This document shows positions 8,845 through 19,399 of a stretch of 64,000 bases of DNA, piece after piece (within the stretch, counting starts at the first letter, position 1; each line of letters begins with the position of its first letter). The notes under the pieces were generated by a model that saw nothing but the letters and a program-made list of their open reading frames with translations, did not search any database and was not told the origin of the DNA. Source of the DNA: Streptomyces lydicus (GTDB lineage Bacteria; Actinomycetota; Actinomycetes; Streptomycetales; Streptomycetaceae). Location: the NCBI RefSeq assembly GCF_000717345.1, contig NZ_JNZA01000008.1, positions 248,001 through 312,000 of the forward strand, read 5' to 3'. A program made the translations under genes and the position numbers.

Positions 8845-10032
8845 TCAGGTCACCTTCAGGCGCAGGATCCGGTCGTCGCCCTTGTGCGGCGTGCCCCGGC
8901 CGTCCGTGTCGCTGGTGACCAGCCACAGGCCGCCGTCATCGGTCGCGACGACCGTCCGCAGCCGCCCGTAGGTGCCCTTCAGGAACGCCTCGGGCGCCGC
9001 GACCGGCTCGGTGCCGTTCAGCGCGATCCGCCACAGCCGTTCGCCGCGCAGCGAGGCCATCCAGATCGACCCCTTGGCGTAGGCGATGCCGCTGGGGGAG
9101 GCGTCCTTGGTCTTCCACACCTCGACCGGGTCGGTGAAGCCGGCGCCCGTCTGCCCGCCCTTGGCCTTGCCCTCGACCTCCGGCCAGCCGTAGTTCCGGC
9201 CCGGCTCGATCAGATTGAGCTCGTCCCAGGTGTCCTGCCCGAACTCCGAGGCCCACAGCCGGTGGTCGCTGTCCCAGGCCAGGCCCTGCACATTGCGGTG
9301 CCCGTAGTCGTAGACCACCGAGTCCGCCGCGGGGTTGCCGTGCGCGGGCTCGCCGTCCGGCGTCATCCGCAGGATCTTGCCGCCCAGCGACGCCTTGTCC
9401 TGCGCCAGCCCCTTGTCGCCGGTCTCGCCGGTACCGGCGTAGAGCATCTTGTCCGGGCCGAACGCGAGCCGTCCGCCGTTGTGGATCTGGCCCTTGGGGA
9501 TGCCCCGCAGGATCGTGTCCGGCGCGCCGAGCTGGTCGCCCGCGGGGCGCTTCTCGTCGTAGATCATGCGGGCGATGCGGTTGTCGGACGCGGTGGTGAA
9601 GTACGCGTACACCTGGTGGTCCGTGCCGAACGTCGAGGACACCGCGATGCCCAGCAGCCCGCCCTCGCCGCCGGGGTCCACGCCCGGCACCGAACCCAGC
9701 TCGGTGGTCTTGCCGCCGTCCGCCGCGACCCGGACGATCTTCCCGGTGTCACGGGAGCCGACCAGCAGGTCGCCGCCCGGCAGCACCGCCACGCCCCACG
9801 GGGACTTCAGCCCGGTGGTGAGCGTGGCGGTCACCTTCACCGAGCCCTTGGCGGGCGGCGCGGTGGCGGACGGCGTGGCGCTCGGTGCGCCGGCCCCGGC
9901 GGAGGCACCGGGGCTCTTCGCCGGGGCGGGGGTACTCCCGCCCCCCTGGGGCAGCCCACCGCCCGACGAGCAGCCCGCTGCCAGGAGCAGCGAAGCGGCG
10001 GCCAACAGGGTGGTGAGGGAACGGCGTTGCAC
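8845..10032 (-). CDS. Secreted lipoprotein, PQQ-type glucose/sorbosone dehydrogenase family
   Basis: I start at GTG 10032, because GAGAGGA lies 8 bp upstream and the product then begins with a lipoprotein signal: MQRRSLTTLLAAASLL followed by lipobox LAAGC. A Ser/Pro/Ala linker (about residues 25-65) leads to a six-bladed beta-propeller typical of the GSDH family, with WGVAVLPGGDLLVGSRDTG, GGEGGLLGIA, HNGGRLAFGPDKMLYAGTGE and GHRNVQGLAWD. These enzymes oxidise aldose sugars with PQQ, though many actinobacterial members are uncharacterised and may be carbohydrate-binding. The protein would sit on the outer face of the membrane. It lies 63 bp downstream of the aldo/keto reductase and may be co-transcribed with it. 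Confidence 0.86.
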   Translation of the reverse strand: MQRRSLTTLLAAASLLLAAGCSSGGGLPQGGGSTPAPAKSPGASAGAGAPSATPSATAPPAKGSVKVTATLTTGLKSPWGVAVLPGGDLLVGSRDTGKIVRVAADGGKTTELGSVPGVDPGGEGGLLGIAVSSTFGTDHQVYAYFTTASDNRIARMIYDEKRPAGDQLGAPDTILRGIPKGQIHNGGRLAFGPDKMLYAGTGETGDKGLAQDKASLGGKILRMTPDGEPAHGNPAADSVVYDYGHRNVQGLAWDSDHRLWASEFGQDTWDELNLIEPGRNYGWPEVEGKAKGGQTGAGFTDPVEVWKTKDASPSGIAYAKGSIWMASLRGERLWRIALNGTEPVAAPEAFLKGTYGRLRTVVATDDGGLWLVTSDTDGRGTPHKGDDRILRLKVT

Positions 10033-10095
10033 GGCGGGGATCCTCTCGTCGTCCGGGCTGGCACCACCCCACCACATCGCGGGCCCGCGCGGGGG

Positions 10096-11124
10096 CTACC
10101 AGGACTGCCGCGCCGGCGGCAGCGCCGCGATCTCCGCCAGGTCCTCCCGGGTCAGCCGCAGCTCCGCGGCCTTCGCGTTCTGCGCGGCCCAGCGCTCCTT
10201 CTTCGTCCCCGGTACGGGGACCACGTGCCGGCCCTGGGCGAGCACCCACGCCAGGGCCACCTGCCCCGGTGTCGCGCCGTACCGGGCGCCGACCCGCCGC
10301 AGCCCGGCCACCACCGGCTGGTTGGCGGCCATCATCTCCGCGGTGAAGCGCGGATGGCGGGCCCGTATGTCCTCCGGTTCGAAGCCCTGCCCCGGGGTGA
10401 GGGTGCCGGTCAGATAGCCGTTGCCCAGCGGCATCGCCGCCAGGAAGCCGACACCCCGCGACTCGCACCACGGCAGCAGCTCCTCCAGCGCCTCCGGCGA
10501 CCACACCGACAGCTCGGCCTGCACACTGCTGACCGGGAACACCTGCTGAATGCGCTCCAGTTGGGCGAGCGTGAGGTCGTGCATCCGCGAGCGCGCCCGC
10601 AGCCCCGACCCCCGCACCGTACGGGTCGCGCGGGCCTGCCGTACCGCCCGCGCGCCCACCGCGCACAGCCCCAGCGACCGCACCTTCCCGGCCGCCACCA
10701 GCTCCGCCATCGCCCCCCAGGTCTCCTCGATGGGCACCTCGGGATCGGCGCGGTGCAGCTGATAGAGGTCGATCCGGTCGGTCTGCAGCCGGCGCAGCGA
10801 GGCATCGCAGGCACGCTTGACGTAGCCGGGCCGCCCGTTGGCGACGATGTGCTGCTCACCGACCAGCAGCCCGCACTTGGTCGAGACGAACGCCTCCGCG
10901 CGCCGCTCCCTGAGGACCCGTCCCACCAGCAGCTCGTTGGTGAACGGCCCGTACATGTCGGCGGTGTCCAGCAGGCTGCAGCCCCGGTCCAGTGCGGTGT
11001 GCACGGCCCGCAGCGAGCTCTCCCCGCTGCGCTGCGACTCGGTGTACCCCCAGCTCATCGGCATGCAGCCGAGCCCTATGGAGCCCACTTCGAGGGCCGC
11101 CGCACCGATTGTCCTGCGCTCCAC
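10096..11124 (-). CDS. Aldo/keto reductase
   Basis: This 342-residue TIM-barrel oxidoreductase opens with a GTG that has GGAGG 9 bp upstream. The AKR signatures are present: GSIGLGCMPMSWGY at the N-terminus, LLDTADMYGP carrying the catalytic Asp and Tyr, VSTKCG carrying the Lys, and IDLYQLHRADPEVPIEE carrying the His. The C-terminal NADPH loop region contains VPGTKKERWAAQN. It would reduce aldehydes or ketones using NADPH in the cytoplasm; the substrate is unknown. It is divergent from the 2-hydroxyacid dehydrogenase with 88 bp between starts. Confidence 0.9.
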   Translation of the reverse strand: MERRTIGAAALEVGSIGLGCMPMSWGYTESQRSGESSLRAVHTALDRGCSLLDTADMYGPFTNELLVGRVLRERRAEAFVSTKCGLLVGEQHIVANGRPGYVKRACDASLRRLQTDRIDLYQLHRADPEVPIEETWGAMAELVAAGKVRSLGLCAVGARAVRQARATRTVRGSGLRARSRMHDLTLAQLERIQQVFPVSSVQAELSVWSPEALEELLPWCESRGVGFLAAMPLGNGYLTGTLTPGQGFEPEDIRARHPRFTAEMMAANQPVVAGLRRVGARYGATPGQVALAWVLAQGRHVVPVPGTKKERWAAQNAKAAELRLTREDLAEIAALPPARQSW

Positions 11125-11200
11125 CTGGTTGTGCCTCCGTCCCCTCGCCCCCGGTCAAGGGCCAGACCAAACTAACGTCTGAGCAGAACATCTCTTCGCA

Positions 11201-11206
11201 TAGCCT
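11201..11206 (+). promoter_or_regulatory. -10 element (TAGCCT) for a leaderless transcript
   Basis: TAGCCT matches TANNNT and ends 6 bp before the ATG at 11213, so transcription would start at the initiation codon. No ribosome-binding site precedes the gene. Confidence 0.5.
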
Positions 11207-11212
11207 CGAGCC

Positions 11213-12175
11213 ATGGCAACCGCAGACCAGCGCACCGATGCGAACGACGTATGGCTCCCGATTCCCCCCGGTGAGATCGAGGGCCTCCCCGAGGGTCTCC
11301 ACTACGTGCACTGGGACGCCGGCCCCGACTACCCGGCCGACCCGGCCCGGTGCGTCTTCTACGCCGTCCCCTACATGAAGGGCGCCGAAGTCAGCCTGCG
11401 CCCGCTGTCCCGGATGAGCCGGGTGCGGGTGGTGCAGACCCTCACCGCGGGTATCGAGCACATGCTGCCCGGCCTCGCCCAGCTGCCGTCCGGTGCCCAA
11501 CTGTGCAACGCCCGCGGGCTGCACGACGCCAGCACCGCCGAGCTCGCGCTCACTTTGATCCTGGCGGCGCTGCGCGACGTCCCCGGGTTCGTACGGAGCC
11601 AGGACGCGGGGGAGTGGCGGCCGGGCTTCCGGCCCGCCCTCGCCGACAAGTCGGTCCTCATTGTGGGCTATGGTTCGATCGGCAGTGCCATCGAGGACCG
11701 GCTCACGCCTTTCGAGTGTGCGCGGGTGGTGCGCGTCGCTCGCACCGCGCGTGACACTGTGCGCGGTCCTGTGCACCCATTCTCCGACCTGTCCGCCCTC
11801 CTGCCCGCGGCGGACGTCGTGGTGCTGGCCACGCCGCTCACCGAAGAGACCCGTGGCCTGGTCGGAAGCGGTTTTCTGGCGCGGATGAAGGACGGCGCCC
11901 TGCTGGTGAACATCGCCCGCGGCGGGATCGTCGACACCAAGGCGCTGCTCGCCGAACTGGAGTCGGGGCGGCTGCGCGCGGCGCTCGACGTCACGGATCC
12001 GGAACCCCTGCCCGCCGGACATCCGCTGTGGCACGCTCCCGGCGTGCTCATCACTCCACACGTCGGTGGCCCCAGTTCTGCCTTCCTGCCCCGTGCGAAG
12101 CGGCTGCTGCGGGACCAGTTGACGCTTTTCGCGGCCCGCGAGCCCCTCCGGAACGTGATCGCCACCGCCGACTGA
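11213..12175 (+). CDS. D-isomer specific 2-hydroxyacid dehydrogenase
   Basis: The 320-residue protein shows the two-domain NAD(P)-dependent fold. NARGLHDASTAELALTLIL precedes the nucleotide-binding motif VLIVGYGSIG. The catalytic residues are visible: Arg in NIARGGIVDT, Glu in DVTDPEPLP and His in ITPHVGGPSS. It would interconvert a 2-oxoacid and its D-2-hydroxyacid; glyoxylate/hydroxypyruvate reductase activity is plausible but not shown. It lacks the C-terminal ACT domain found in SerA further on. Transcription is probably leaderless. Confidence 0.9.
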   Translation: MATADQRTDANDVWLPIPPGEIEGLPEGLHYVHWDAGPDYPADPARCVFYAVPYMKGAEVSLRPLSRMSRVRVVQTLTAGIEHMLPGLAQLPSGAQLCNARGLHDASTAELALTLILAALRDVPGFVRSQDAGEWRPGFRPALADKSVLIVGYGSIGSAIEDRLTPFECARVVRVARTARDTVRGPVHPFSDLSALLPAADVVVLATPLTEETRGLVGSGFLARMKDGALLVNIARGGIVDTKALLAELESGRLRAALDVTDPEPLPAGHPLWHAPGVLITPHVGGPSSAFLPRAKRLLRDQLTLFAAREPLRNVIATAD

Positions 12176-12480
12176 AACGGGTTGCGCGTAGCACTACGAG
12201 GCCGTACGACTGCGGGGGGTATTCAAAAACTCGCCCCCGTCACGCTCCGTAGAAGTGCTATGTCGCTGAGTGACGGAACTGGTGTATCGTCCGAGCGGGG
12301 ACAGCGCCGGACGAAAGCGGCGCAGTGTGAAAGATCCGGAACGCGAGGGGGGCGACGGGCGATGGACGGCCGATGGACGATCCGTGAGAGGCGCTATCCA
12401 CAAGCATTCGCGGGGACGCGGCGACGACCCCAGGCGCACCGCTCGCGGTGGCAGCCGGTACGGGACAGCGGGAGAGCGCG
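12176..12480. other. Intergenic region upstream of the GGDEF/EAL gene
   Basis: These 305 bases hold no gene I can support. An imperfect inverted repeat is present: GTAGCACTACG near 12187 against CGTAGAAGTGCTA near 12250. A slightly A-rich patch (TATTCAAAAACTCG near 12221) is a plausible promoter area. In-frame open stretches here lack coding character. Confidence 0.4.
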
Positions 12481-15396
12481 GTGAGCGCCCCCGGAGCGAT
12501 GCTCTCCCGGCCCCCGGTGCCGGCCGGCAGTCCGCCCAGCGCGGTGCCGCAGGTCGTCCTGGCCGTGGTCTGCGGCGGTTACGCGCTCGGTGCCGCGCTC
12601 GGCTGGGGCTCCCACGAAGTCGCCCTGTTCATGGGGGACTTCGGGCTCAGCTTCGCCGCGCTGGTGGCGGCCGTCTCCTGCGGTCTGTACGCCCGCCGGC
12701 ACCGCAGCCGGTTCCGCCCGGCCTGGCTGCTGTTCGCCGTCTCCTCGGGGATGGCCGGCCTCGGCAACGGCGTATGGGGCTGGTACGAGGTCGTCAAGGG
12801 AACGCCGGTCCCCAGCCCCTCGCCGGCGGACTTCTGCTTTCTGCTGTTCGCGCCGCCGGCCATCGTCGGCCTGCTGGTGCTCGCCAAGCGGCCGGTGACC
12901 AGGGCCGGTTGGGTCTGCCTGGGCCTGGACTCCTGGCTGATCGCCGGGTCGCTGCTCACCCTCTCGTGGAGCCTCGCGCTCGCCCACACCGCCCACTTCC
13001 AGGGCCGCAGCGTGGCCCAGTGCGCGCTGTCGCTGGCGTATCCGCTGCTGGACATCGTGCTGGTGAGCATGGTGCTCGTGCTGCACTTCCGGCGCTCCTC
13101 GGTGCACCGCTCCGCGATCAACACCGCGGTCGCGGCACTGGCGTTGACGGTACTGTGCGACGCCCTGTTCAGCTCGCCGCTGCTGCGTGAGCACTACCGT
13201 TCCGGCCAGATCCTGGACGCCGGATGGTTCGCCGGCTCGATGCTGCTCGCGTACGCCCCCTGGGTCGCCCGGCGGGCCGGCGAGGAGGACCCGGAGGAGC
13301 TCGCGCCGGCCGTCGCCCGCCCGGAGCCGCACGGCAACCGCCCGATCGCCGGCTCGCTCGCCGCGCTCACCCCGTACCTCGCCGCCGCGGTCTGCACGCT
13401 CGGCATCCTCACCAACGTCCTGGACGGGCGCCGGATCGACCGGGTGGTGCTCTTCACGGGCTGCACGGTCGTCCTCGCGCTGGTCGTCCGCCAGGGCATC
13501 ATGCTGCTCGACAACATCACCCTCACCCAGGAGCTGGCCCAGAAGGAGAACCACTTCCGCTCCCTGGTGCAGGGCTCCAGCGACGTCATCATGATCGCCG
13601 CCCCTTCCGGTGTGCTGCGCTACGTCAGCCCGGCCGCCGCCGGTGTCTACGGGCGGGACGCCGACGAACTGGTCGGCTCCGAGCTGGCCTCGCTGATCCA
13701 CCCCGAGGACCTGGGACGGGTCGTCCACGAGGTCCGCAGATTCCTCGCCGCCGACCCGCAGGACGAACCGACCACCCGCATCGAGTGCCGTTTCCGGGCC
13801 GGCGCGCGGCGCTCCGGCGGCGACGGCTGGCTGAACGTCGAGTCCACGGTCAACCGCCACCACGGCGGCCTGATCTTCAACTCCCGTGATGTCACCGAAC
13901 GGGTCCGGCTGCAGGCCCAGCTCCAGCACAACGCCTCGCACGACGCGCTGACCGACCTGCCCAACCGGGCGCTGTTCACCGAACGGGTCACCAAGGCCGT
14001 CACCGGCCGCCGGGCCAGCGACCACGACACCGCGGTGCTCTACATCGACCTCGACGGCTTCAAGCAGGTCAACGACACCATCGGGCACCAGGCCGGGGAC
14101 GAGCTGCTGGTGCAGGCCGCCCGCAGGCTCGGGGACTCGGTGCGCTCCGGGGACATAGCGGCGCGGCTGGGCGGCGACGAGTTCGCCGCGCTGATCACCG
14201 GGGACGGCACCCGCGACCACGCGGCCCGCGAGTTCCGCATCCTGGAGATCGCCGACCGGCTGCGCATCAAGCTCTCCGAGCCGTACCGCATCGACGGCCG
14301 GGACGTCCGGGTGGCCGCCAGCATCGGCGTGGCCTTCGCGGAGCCCGGCGTCACCCCCGCCGGTCTGCTGCGCAACGCCGACCTCGCGATGTACCGCGCC
14401 AAGCAGGCAGGCAAGGGCCGGGTGGAGCTGTACGCCCCGCAGATGCAGGACGAGGTGGCGCACCGCGCCGAGCTCGCCACCAAGCTCCGTACCGCGCTCA
14501 ACGACGGCGCTTTCGCCTTACTGCACCAGCCGGTGGTCGAGCTGGCGACCGGGCGGGTCACCGCGGTCGCGGCGCACGCCCGCTGGCGCTCCGACGAGGG
14601 CATCCTCTTCACGCCGGCCGAATTCCTGCGGGTCGGGGACCGCGGCCGGTTCACCGACGACGGCAACCGCGCCGCCGAGCTGGACCGCTGGCAGCTGGAG
14701 GAGGCCGTCGCGCAGGCGGCCGCGCGCCACCGCGCCGGGCACCAGATCCCGGTCGCCGTCCGGCTCTCCGCCCGGCGGCTGCTGGACCGGGCGCTGTCCC
14801 CCAAGGGCGTCGAATCGCTGCTCGCCCGGCACGGCCTGCCGTCCCGGTCGCTCGTCCTGGAACTGTCCGAAAGTGACCCCCGGCTCCCGCTGGACGACCT
14901 GGAGCGCAGGCTGGTCGCCCTGCACCGGCTCGGCGTACGGATCGCCCTGGACGGCTTCGGCACCGGGTACGCCGCGATCAGCGCGCTGCGCCGGCTGCCC
15001 ATCGACGTGCTGCGGCTGGACCGCGGGCTGGTCGACGGGGTCGTGGAGTCCGCCCGGCTGCACAAGATCACCGCCGGTCTGCTGCGGATCGCCGGTGACC
15101 TGGGCCTGCAGTCCGTCGCCGACGGCGTCGACCTGCCCGAGCAGATCCTCGCGCTGCGGTCCATGGGCTGCACCCACGGGATGGGTCTGGCCTTCTCCGG
15201 CCCGCTCGACGAACACCGGCTGCGCCGGACGCTGACGCACACCGGCTACCCGGTGCCCGAGCTGCCCGGCCAGAGCCGCGAGGTGGTGCTCAGCGGCCGT
15301 GGCGTGACGGTGCGGCACGGTGGTCCGGCGGGCCCGGATTCGCTCGTGCATCCGCCATTGCGCTCAAATAGTGAGACCTCTGTCCCACCCACTTGA
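12481..15396 (+). CDS. Membrane-anchored PAS-GGDEF-EAL protein (cyclic-di-GMP turnover), EAL motif degraded
   Basis: I start at GTG 12481 (971 residues), which has GGGAGAG about 5-8 bp upstream. The N-terminus has eight or more membrane helices (to about residue 350), then a PAS domain (HFRSLVQGSSDVIMIAAPSG). The GGDEF domain has the intact active site ARLGGDEFAAL and an intact inhibitory RxxD site (RSGD) five residues before it, so it can probably make c-di-GMP and be feedback-inhibited. In the EAL-like domain the signature glutamate motif reads VAAHARW rather than xEAxLRW, and the later DDFG reads DGFG, so phosphodiesterase activity looks lost. Its position next to ilvB matches my memory of Streptomyces CdgE; that identity is not certain. 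Confidence 0.9.
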   Translation: MSAPGAMLSRPPVPAGSPPSAVPQVVLAVVCGGYALGAALGWGSHEVALFMGDFGLSFAALVAAVSCGLYARRHRSRFRPAWLLFAVSSGMAGLGNGVWGWYEVVKGTPVPSPSPADFCFLLFAPPAIVGLLVLAKRPVTRAGWVCLGLDSWLIAGSLLTLSWSLALAHTAHFQGRSVAQCALSLAYPLLDIVLVSMVLVLHFRRSSVHRSAINTAVAALALTVLCDALFSSPLLREHYRSGQILDAGWFAGSMLLAYAPWVARRAGEEDPEELAPAVARPEPHGNRPIAGSLAALTPYLAAAVCTLGILTNVLDGRRIDRVVLFTGCTVVLALVVRQGIMLLDNITLTQELAQKENHFRSLVQGSSDVIMIAAPSGVLRYVSPAAAGVYGRDADELVGSELASLIHPEDLGRVVHEVRRFLAADPQDEPTTRIECRFRAGARRSGGDGWLNVESTVNRHHGGLIFNSRDVTERVRLQAQLQHNASHDALTDLPNRALFTERVTKAVTGRRASDHDTAVLYIDLDGFKQVNDTIGHQAGDELLVQAARRLGDSVRSGDIAARLGGDEFAALITGDGTRDHAAREFRILEIADRLRIKLSEPYRIDGRDVRVAASIGVAFAEPGVTPAGLLRNADLAMYRAKQAGKGRVELYAPQMQDEVAHRAELATKLRTALNDGAFALLHQPVVELATGRVTAVAAHARWRSDEGILFTPAEFLRVGDRGRFTDDGNRAAELDRWQLEEAVAQAAARHRAGHQIPVAVRLSARRLLDRALSPKGVESLLARHGLPSRSLVLELSESDPRLPLDDLERRLVALHRLGVRIALDGFGTGYAAISALRRLPIDVLRLDRGLVDGVVESARLHKITAGLLRIAGDLGLQSVADGVDLPEQILALRSMGCTHGMGLAFSGPLDEHRLRRTLTHTGYPVPELPGQSREVVLSGRGVTVRHGGPAGPDSLVHPPLRSNSETSVPPT

Positions 15397-15429
15397 CACT
15401 CGGTGCACGGCGGGGGGAGGGTCAGTGCC

Positions 15430-15471
15430 ATGCGCACCCGAATTCTCGTACTTGGAAAGCGCGTCGGCTGA
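15430..15471 (+). CDS. ilvB leader peptide (13 aa), attenuation
   Basis: ATG 15430 follows GGGGAGG and encodes MRTRILVLGKRVG. Four consecutive codons are Ile-Leu-Val-Leu (15442-15453), using ATT, CTC, GTA and CTT, three of which are rare in Streptomyces. These are the end products of the downstream pathway, and hairpins and an intrinsic terminator follow at once. This is the classic design of a ribosome-mediated attenuator; leader peptides before ilvB have been described for actinobacteria. It is too short for normal gene finders. Confidence 0.82.
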   Translation: MRTRILVLGKRVG

Positions 15472-15513
15472 AGCTGGGCCCTGAAGAGACCCAGCTGACC
15501 GCACCGACGCGCT
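15458..15513 (+). promoter_or_regulatory. ilvB attenuator: leader stem and internal hairpin
   Basis: AGCGCGTCGG at 15458-15467, inside the end of the leader peptide, is perfectly complementary to CCGACGCGCT at 15504-15513, which touches the terminator. Enclosed is a 7-bp hairpin, AGCTGGG (15472-15478) with CCCAGCT (15490-15496). A competing pairing, GGAAAGCG (15454-15461) with CGCTTGCC (15519-15526, one mismatch), would break the terminator stem. A ribosome stalled on the Ile/Leu/Val codons would change which pairing forms; the exact switch is inferred. Confidence 0.65.
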
Positions 15514-15547
15514 CCCCTCGCTTGCCACATGGCACGGGGGGTTTTTT
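15514..15547 (+). terminator. Intrinsic terminator of the ilvB attenuator
   Basis: CCCCTCG (15514-15520) pairs with CGGGGGG (15535-15541), and TGCC (15523-15526) pairs with GGCA (15531-15534) around an ACAT loop, with a 2-base bulge. Six T residues follow at 15542-15547. Lying between leader peptide and ilvB, it should reduce read-through when branched-chain amino acids are plentiful. Confidence 0.8.
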
Positions 15548-15604
15548 GTTGCACAGCAACCTCACAAATCCCGCCAAAACCCTCAGCTTCGAGAAGAGAC
15601 GCAG

Positions 15605-17464
15605 ATGACCGAGCAGGCCACCGGGGCCCACCATCCGCAGCCGCGGGCCCGTACCGCCGGCGGACCGCAGCAGCCCGCGACCGTCGAGCACGTCACGGGT
15701 GCGCAGTCCCTGATCCGTGCGCTGGAGGAGGTCGGGGCCGACACCGTGTTCGGCATTCCCGGCGGTGCGATCCTGCCGGCGTACGACCCGATGATGGACT
15801 CCTCGAAGGTCCGGCACGTCCTGGTGCGCCACGAGCAGGGCGCCGGCCACGCCGCTACGGGATACGCCCAGGCCACCGGCAAGGTCGGCGTGTGCATGGC
15901 GACTTCGGGGCCGGGTGCCACCAACCTCGTCACCCCGATCGCGGACGCCCACATGGACTCGGTCCCGCTGGTCGCGATCACCGGTCAGGTCGCGTCCAAG
16001 GCGATCGGTACGGACGCCTTCCAGGAGGCGGACATCTGCGGCATCACGATGCCGATCACCAAGCACAACTTCCTGGTCACCGACCCCGCCGAGATCCCGC
16101 GGACGATCGCCGAGGCGTTCCACATCGCCTCCACCGGCCGCCCCGGCCCGGTCCTCGTCGACATCGCCAAGGACGCCCTCCAGGCGCAGACCGTCTTCCG
16201 CTGGCCGCCGCACACCGAGCTGCCCGGCTACCGCCCGGTGACCAAGCCGCACGCCAAGCAGATCCGTGAGGCCGCCCGGCTGATCGTCGAGTCCAAGCGC
16301 CCGGTGCTGTACGTCGGCGGCGGCGTGCTCAAGGCCGGCGCCACCGCCGAGCTGAAGGTGCTCGCCGAGCTGACCGGCGCGCCGGTCACCACCACGCTGA
16401 TGGCGCTGGGCGCCTTCCCCGACAGCCACCCCCAGCACGTCGGCATGCCCGGCATGCACGGCGCGGTCACCGCGGTCACCGCGCTGCAGAAGTCGGACCT
16501 GCTGATCACCCTCGGCGCCCGCTTCGACGACCGGGTGACCGGCAAGCTGGACTCCTTCGCGCCGTACGCCAAGGTCGTGCACGCCGACATCGACCCGGCG
16601 GAGATCGGCAAGAACCGCGCCGCCGACGTGCCGATCGTCGGTGACGCGCGGGAGGTCATCGCCGACCTGATCGTCGCCGTCCAGGCCGAGCACGACGCCG
16701 GCCACAAGGGCGACTACACCGCCTGGTGGAAGGACCTCAACCGCTGGCGCGACACCTACCCGCTGGGCTACGAGCAGCCGGACGACGGCAGCCTCTCCCC
16801 GCAGCAGGTCATCGAGCGCATCGGTCAGCTCGCGCCGGCCGACACGATCTACGCGGCGGGCGTCGGCCAGCACCAGATGTGGGCCGCCCACTTCATCCAC
16901 TACGAGCAGCCCGCCACCTGGCTGAACTCCGGCGGCGCCGGGACGATGGGCTACGCCGTGCCGGCCGCCATGGGAGCCAAGGCCGGGCAGCCGGACCGCA
17001 CGGTCTGGGCGATCGACGGGGACGGCTGCTTCCAGATGACCAATCAGGAGCTGGTCACCTGCGCGCTGAACAACATCCCGATCAAGGTCGCGATCATCAA
17101 CAACGGCGCGCTGGGCATGGTCCGCCAGTGGCAGACCCTCTTCTACAACCAGCGCTACTCCAACACCGTGCTGCACAGCGGCCCCGACGCCGACGGCAAG
17201 CAGCCGAGCGCGGGCACCCGCATCCCGGACTTCGTGAAGCTGTCCGAGGCGATGGGCTGTGTCGCGATGCGCTGTGAGGACCCGGCCGAGCTGGACGCGG
17301 TCATCGCCAAGGCCAACGCGATCAACGACCGCCCGGTCGTGGTCGACTTCATCGTCCACGAGGACGCCCAGGTGTGGCCGATGGTCGCCGCCGGCACCTC
17401 CAACGACGAGGTCATGGCCGCCCGGGGCGTGCGTCCCGACTTCGGCGACAACGAAGACGACTGA
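15605..17464 (+). CDS. ilvB: Acetolactate synthase (acetohydroxyacid synthase), large subunit
   Basis: This 619-residue ThDP enzyme condenses two pyruvates to 2-acetolactate, or pyruvate and 2-oxobutyrate to 2-aceto-2-hydroxybutyrate, the first shared step of valine/leucine and isoleucine synthesis. Visible features are [17 protein letters not shown] at the N-terminus, the catalytic Glu in [15 protein letters not shown], the quinone/FAD-like domain with [13 protein letters not shown], and the ThDP-binding [12 protein letters not shown]. About 40 N-terminal residues before the core are Ala/Gln-rich. The ATG at 15605 has a purine-rich GAGAAGAGA upstream. It is the first gene after the attenuator and is followed 28 bp later by ilvN. 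Confidence 0.97.
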   Translation: MTEQATGAHHPQPRARTAGGPQQPATVEHVTGAQSLIRALEEVGADTVFGIPGGAILPAYDPMMDSSKVRHVLVRHEQGAGHAATGYAQATGKVGVCMATSGPGATNLVTPIADAHMDSVPLVAITGQVASKAIGTDAFQEADICGITMPITKHNFLVTDPAEIPRTIAEAFHIASTGRPGPVLVDIAKDALQAQTVFRWPPHTELPGYRPVTKPHAKQIREAARLIVESKRPVLYVGGGVLKAGATAELKVLAELTGAPVTTTLMALGAFPDSHPQHVGMPGMHGAVTAVTALQKSDLLITLGARFDDRVTGKLDSFAPYAKVVHADIDPAEIGKNRAADVPIVGDAREVIADLIVAVQAEHDAGHKGDYTAWWKDLNRWRDTYPLGYEQPDDGSLSPQQVIERIGQLAPADTIYAAGVGQHQMWAAHFIHYEQPATWLNSGGAGTMGYAVPAAMGAKAGQPDRTVWAIDGDGCFQMTNQELVTCALNNIPIKVAIINNGALGMVRQWQTLFYNQRYSNTVLHSGPDADGKQPSAGTRIPDFVKLSEAMGCVAMRCEDPAELDAVIAKANAINDRPVVVDFIVHEDAQVWPMVAAGTSNDEVMAARGVRPDFGDNEDD

Positions 17465-17492
17465 GACGACGAAGAGCGAAAGAGAGAAGACC

Positions 17493-19129
<1,637 letters not shown>

Positions 19130-19135
19130 GCCAAC

Positions 19136-19176
19136 TGGACGGGGGGTCGCGAAGCAACTCGCGGCCCCCTCGTCCA
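19136..19176 (+). terminator. Terminator after ilvC
   Basis: TGGACG at 19136 pairs with CGTCCA ending at 19176; inside, GGGGG pairs with CCCCC and CGCGA with TCGCG around an AGCAAC loop. No T-run follows, as is common in Streptomyces. It closes the ilvBNC operon six bases after the stop codon. Confidence 0.78.
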
Positions 19177-19399
19177 TGTGCCCGGCCTTCCGCCGGTCGG
19201 GCGCCTTGTCCACCGCGTAGAACCACGCACGGGTGATCCTTCCGCAACGGCACAGGACCGGCCCCGCACCGCCACTACACTGCCAACACAAGCGCGTCAG
19301 GCTCACAGCGTCGTGCGTCTTCCACGCGGCTTTCCCCCTTCACCGCCTTCGGCCGTCGGGACGGCCGTCCGCGAAGGACTAGTGAGGAATGAAGACCAC

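Noticed and set aside
12182..12484. 100-residue plus-strand frame before the GGDEF/EAL gene
   Set aside because: Arg-rich without coding bias and overlapping the likely promoter and ribosome site of the real gene.
15371..15388. GTGAGAC-N4-GTCCCAC dyad as an NdgR-type site before ilvB
   Set aside because: The dyad is imperfect, and I do not remember the NdgR motif well enough to score it; no matching copy is seen at leuB or cimA.
15393..15398. TTGACA as -35 of the ilvB promoter
   Set aside because: No TANNNT-like -10 lies 16-19 bp downstream; that stretch is the G-rich ribosome site of the leader peptide.
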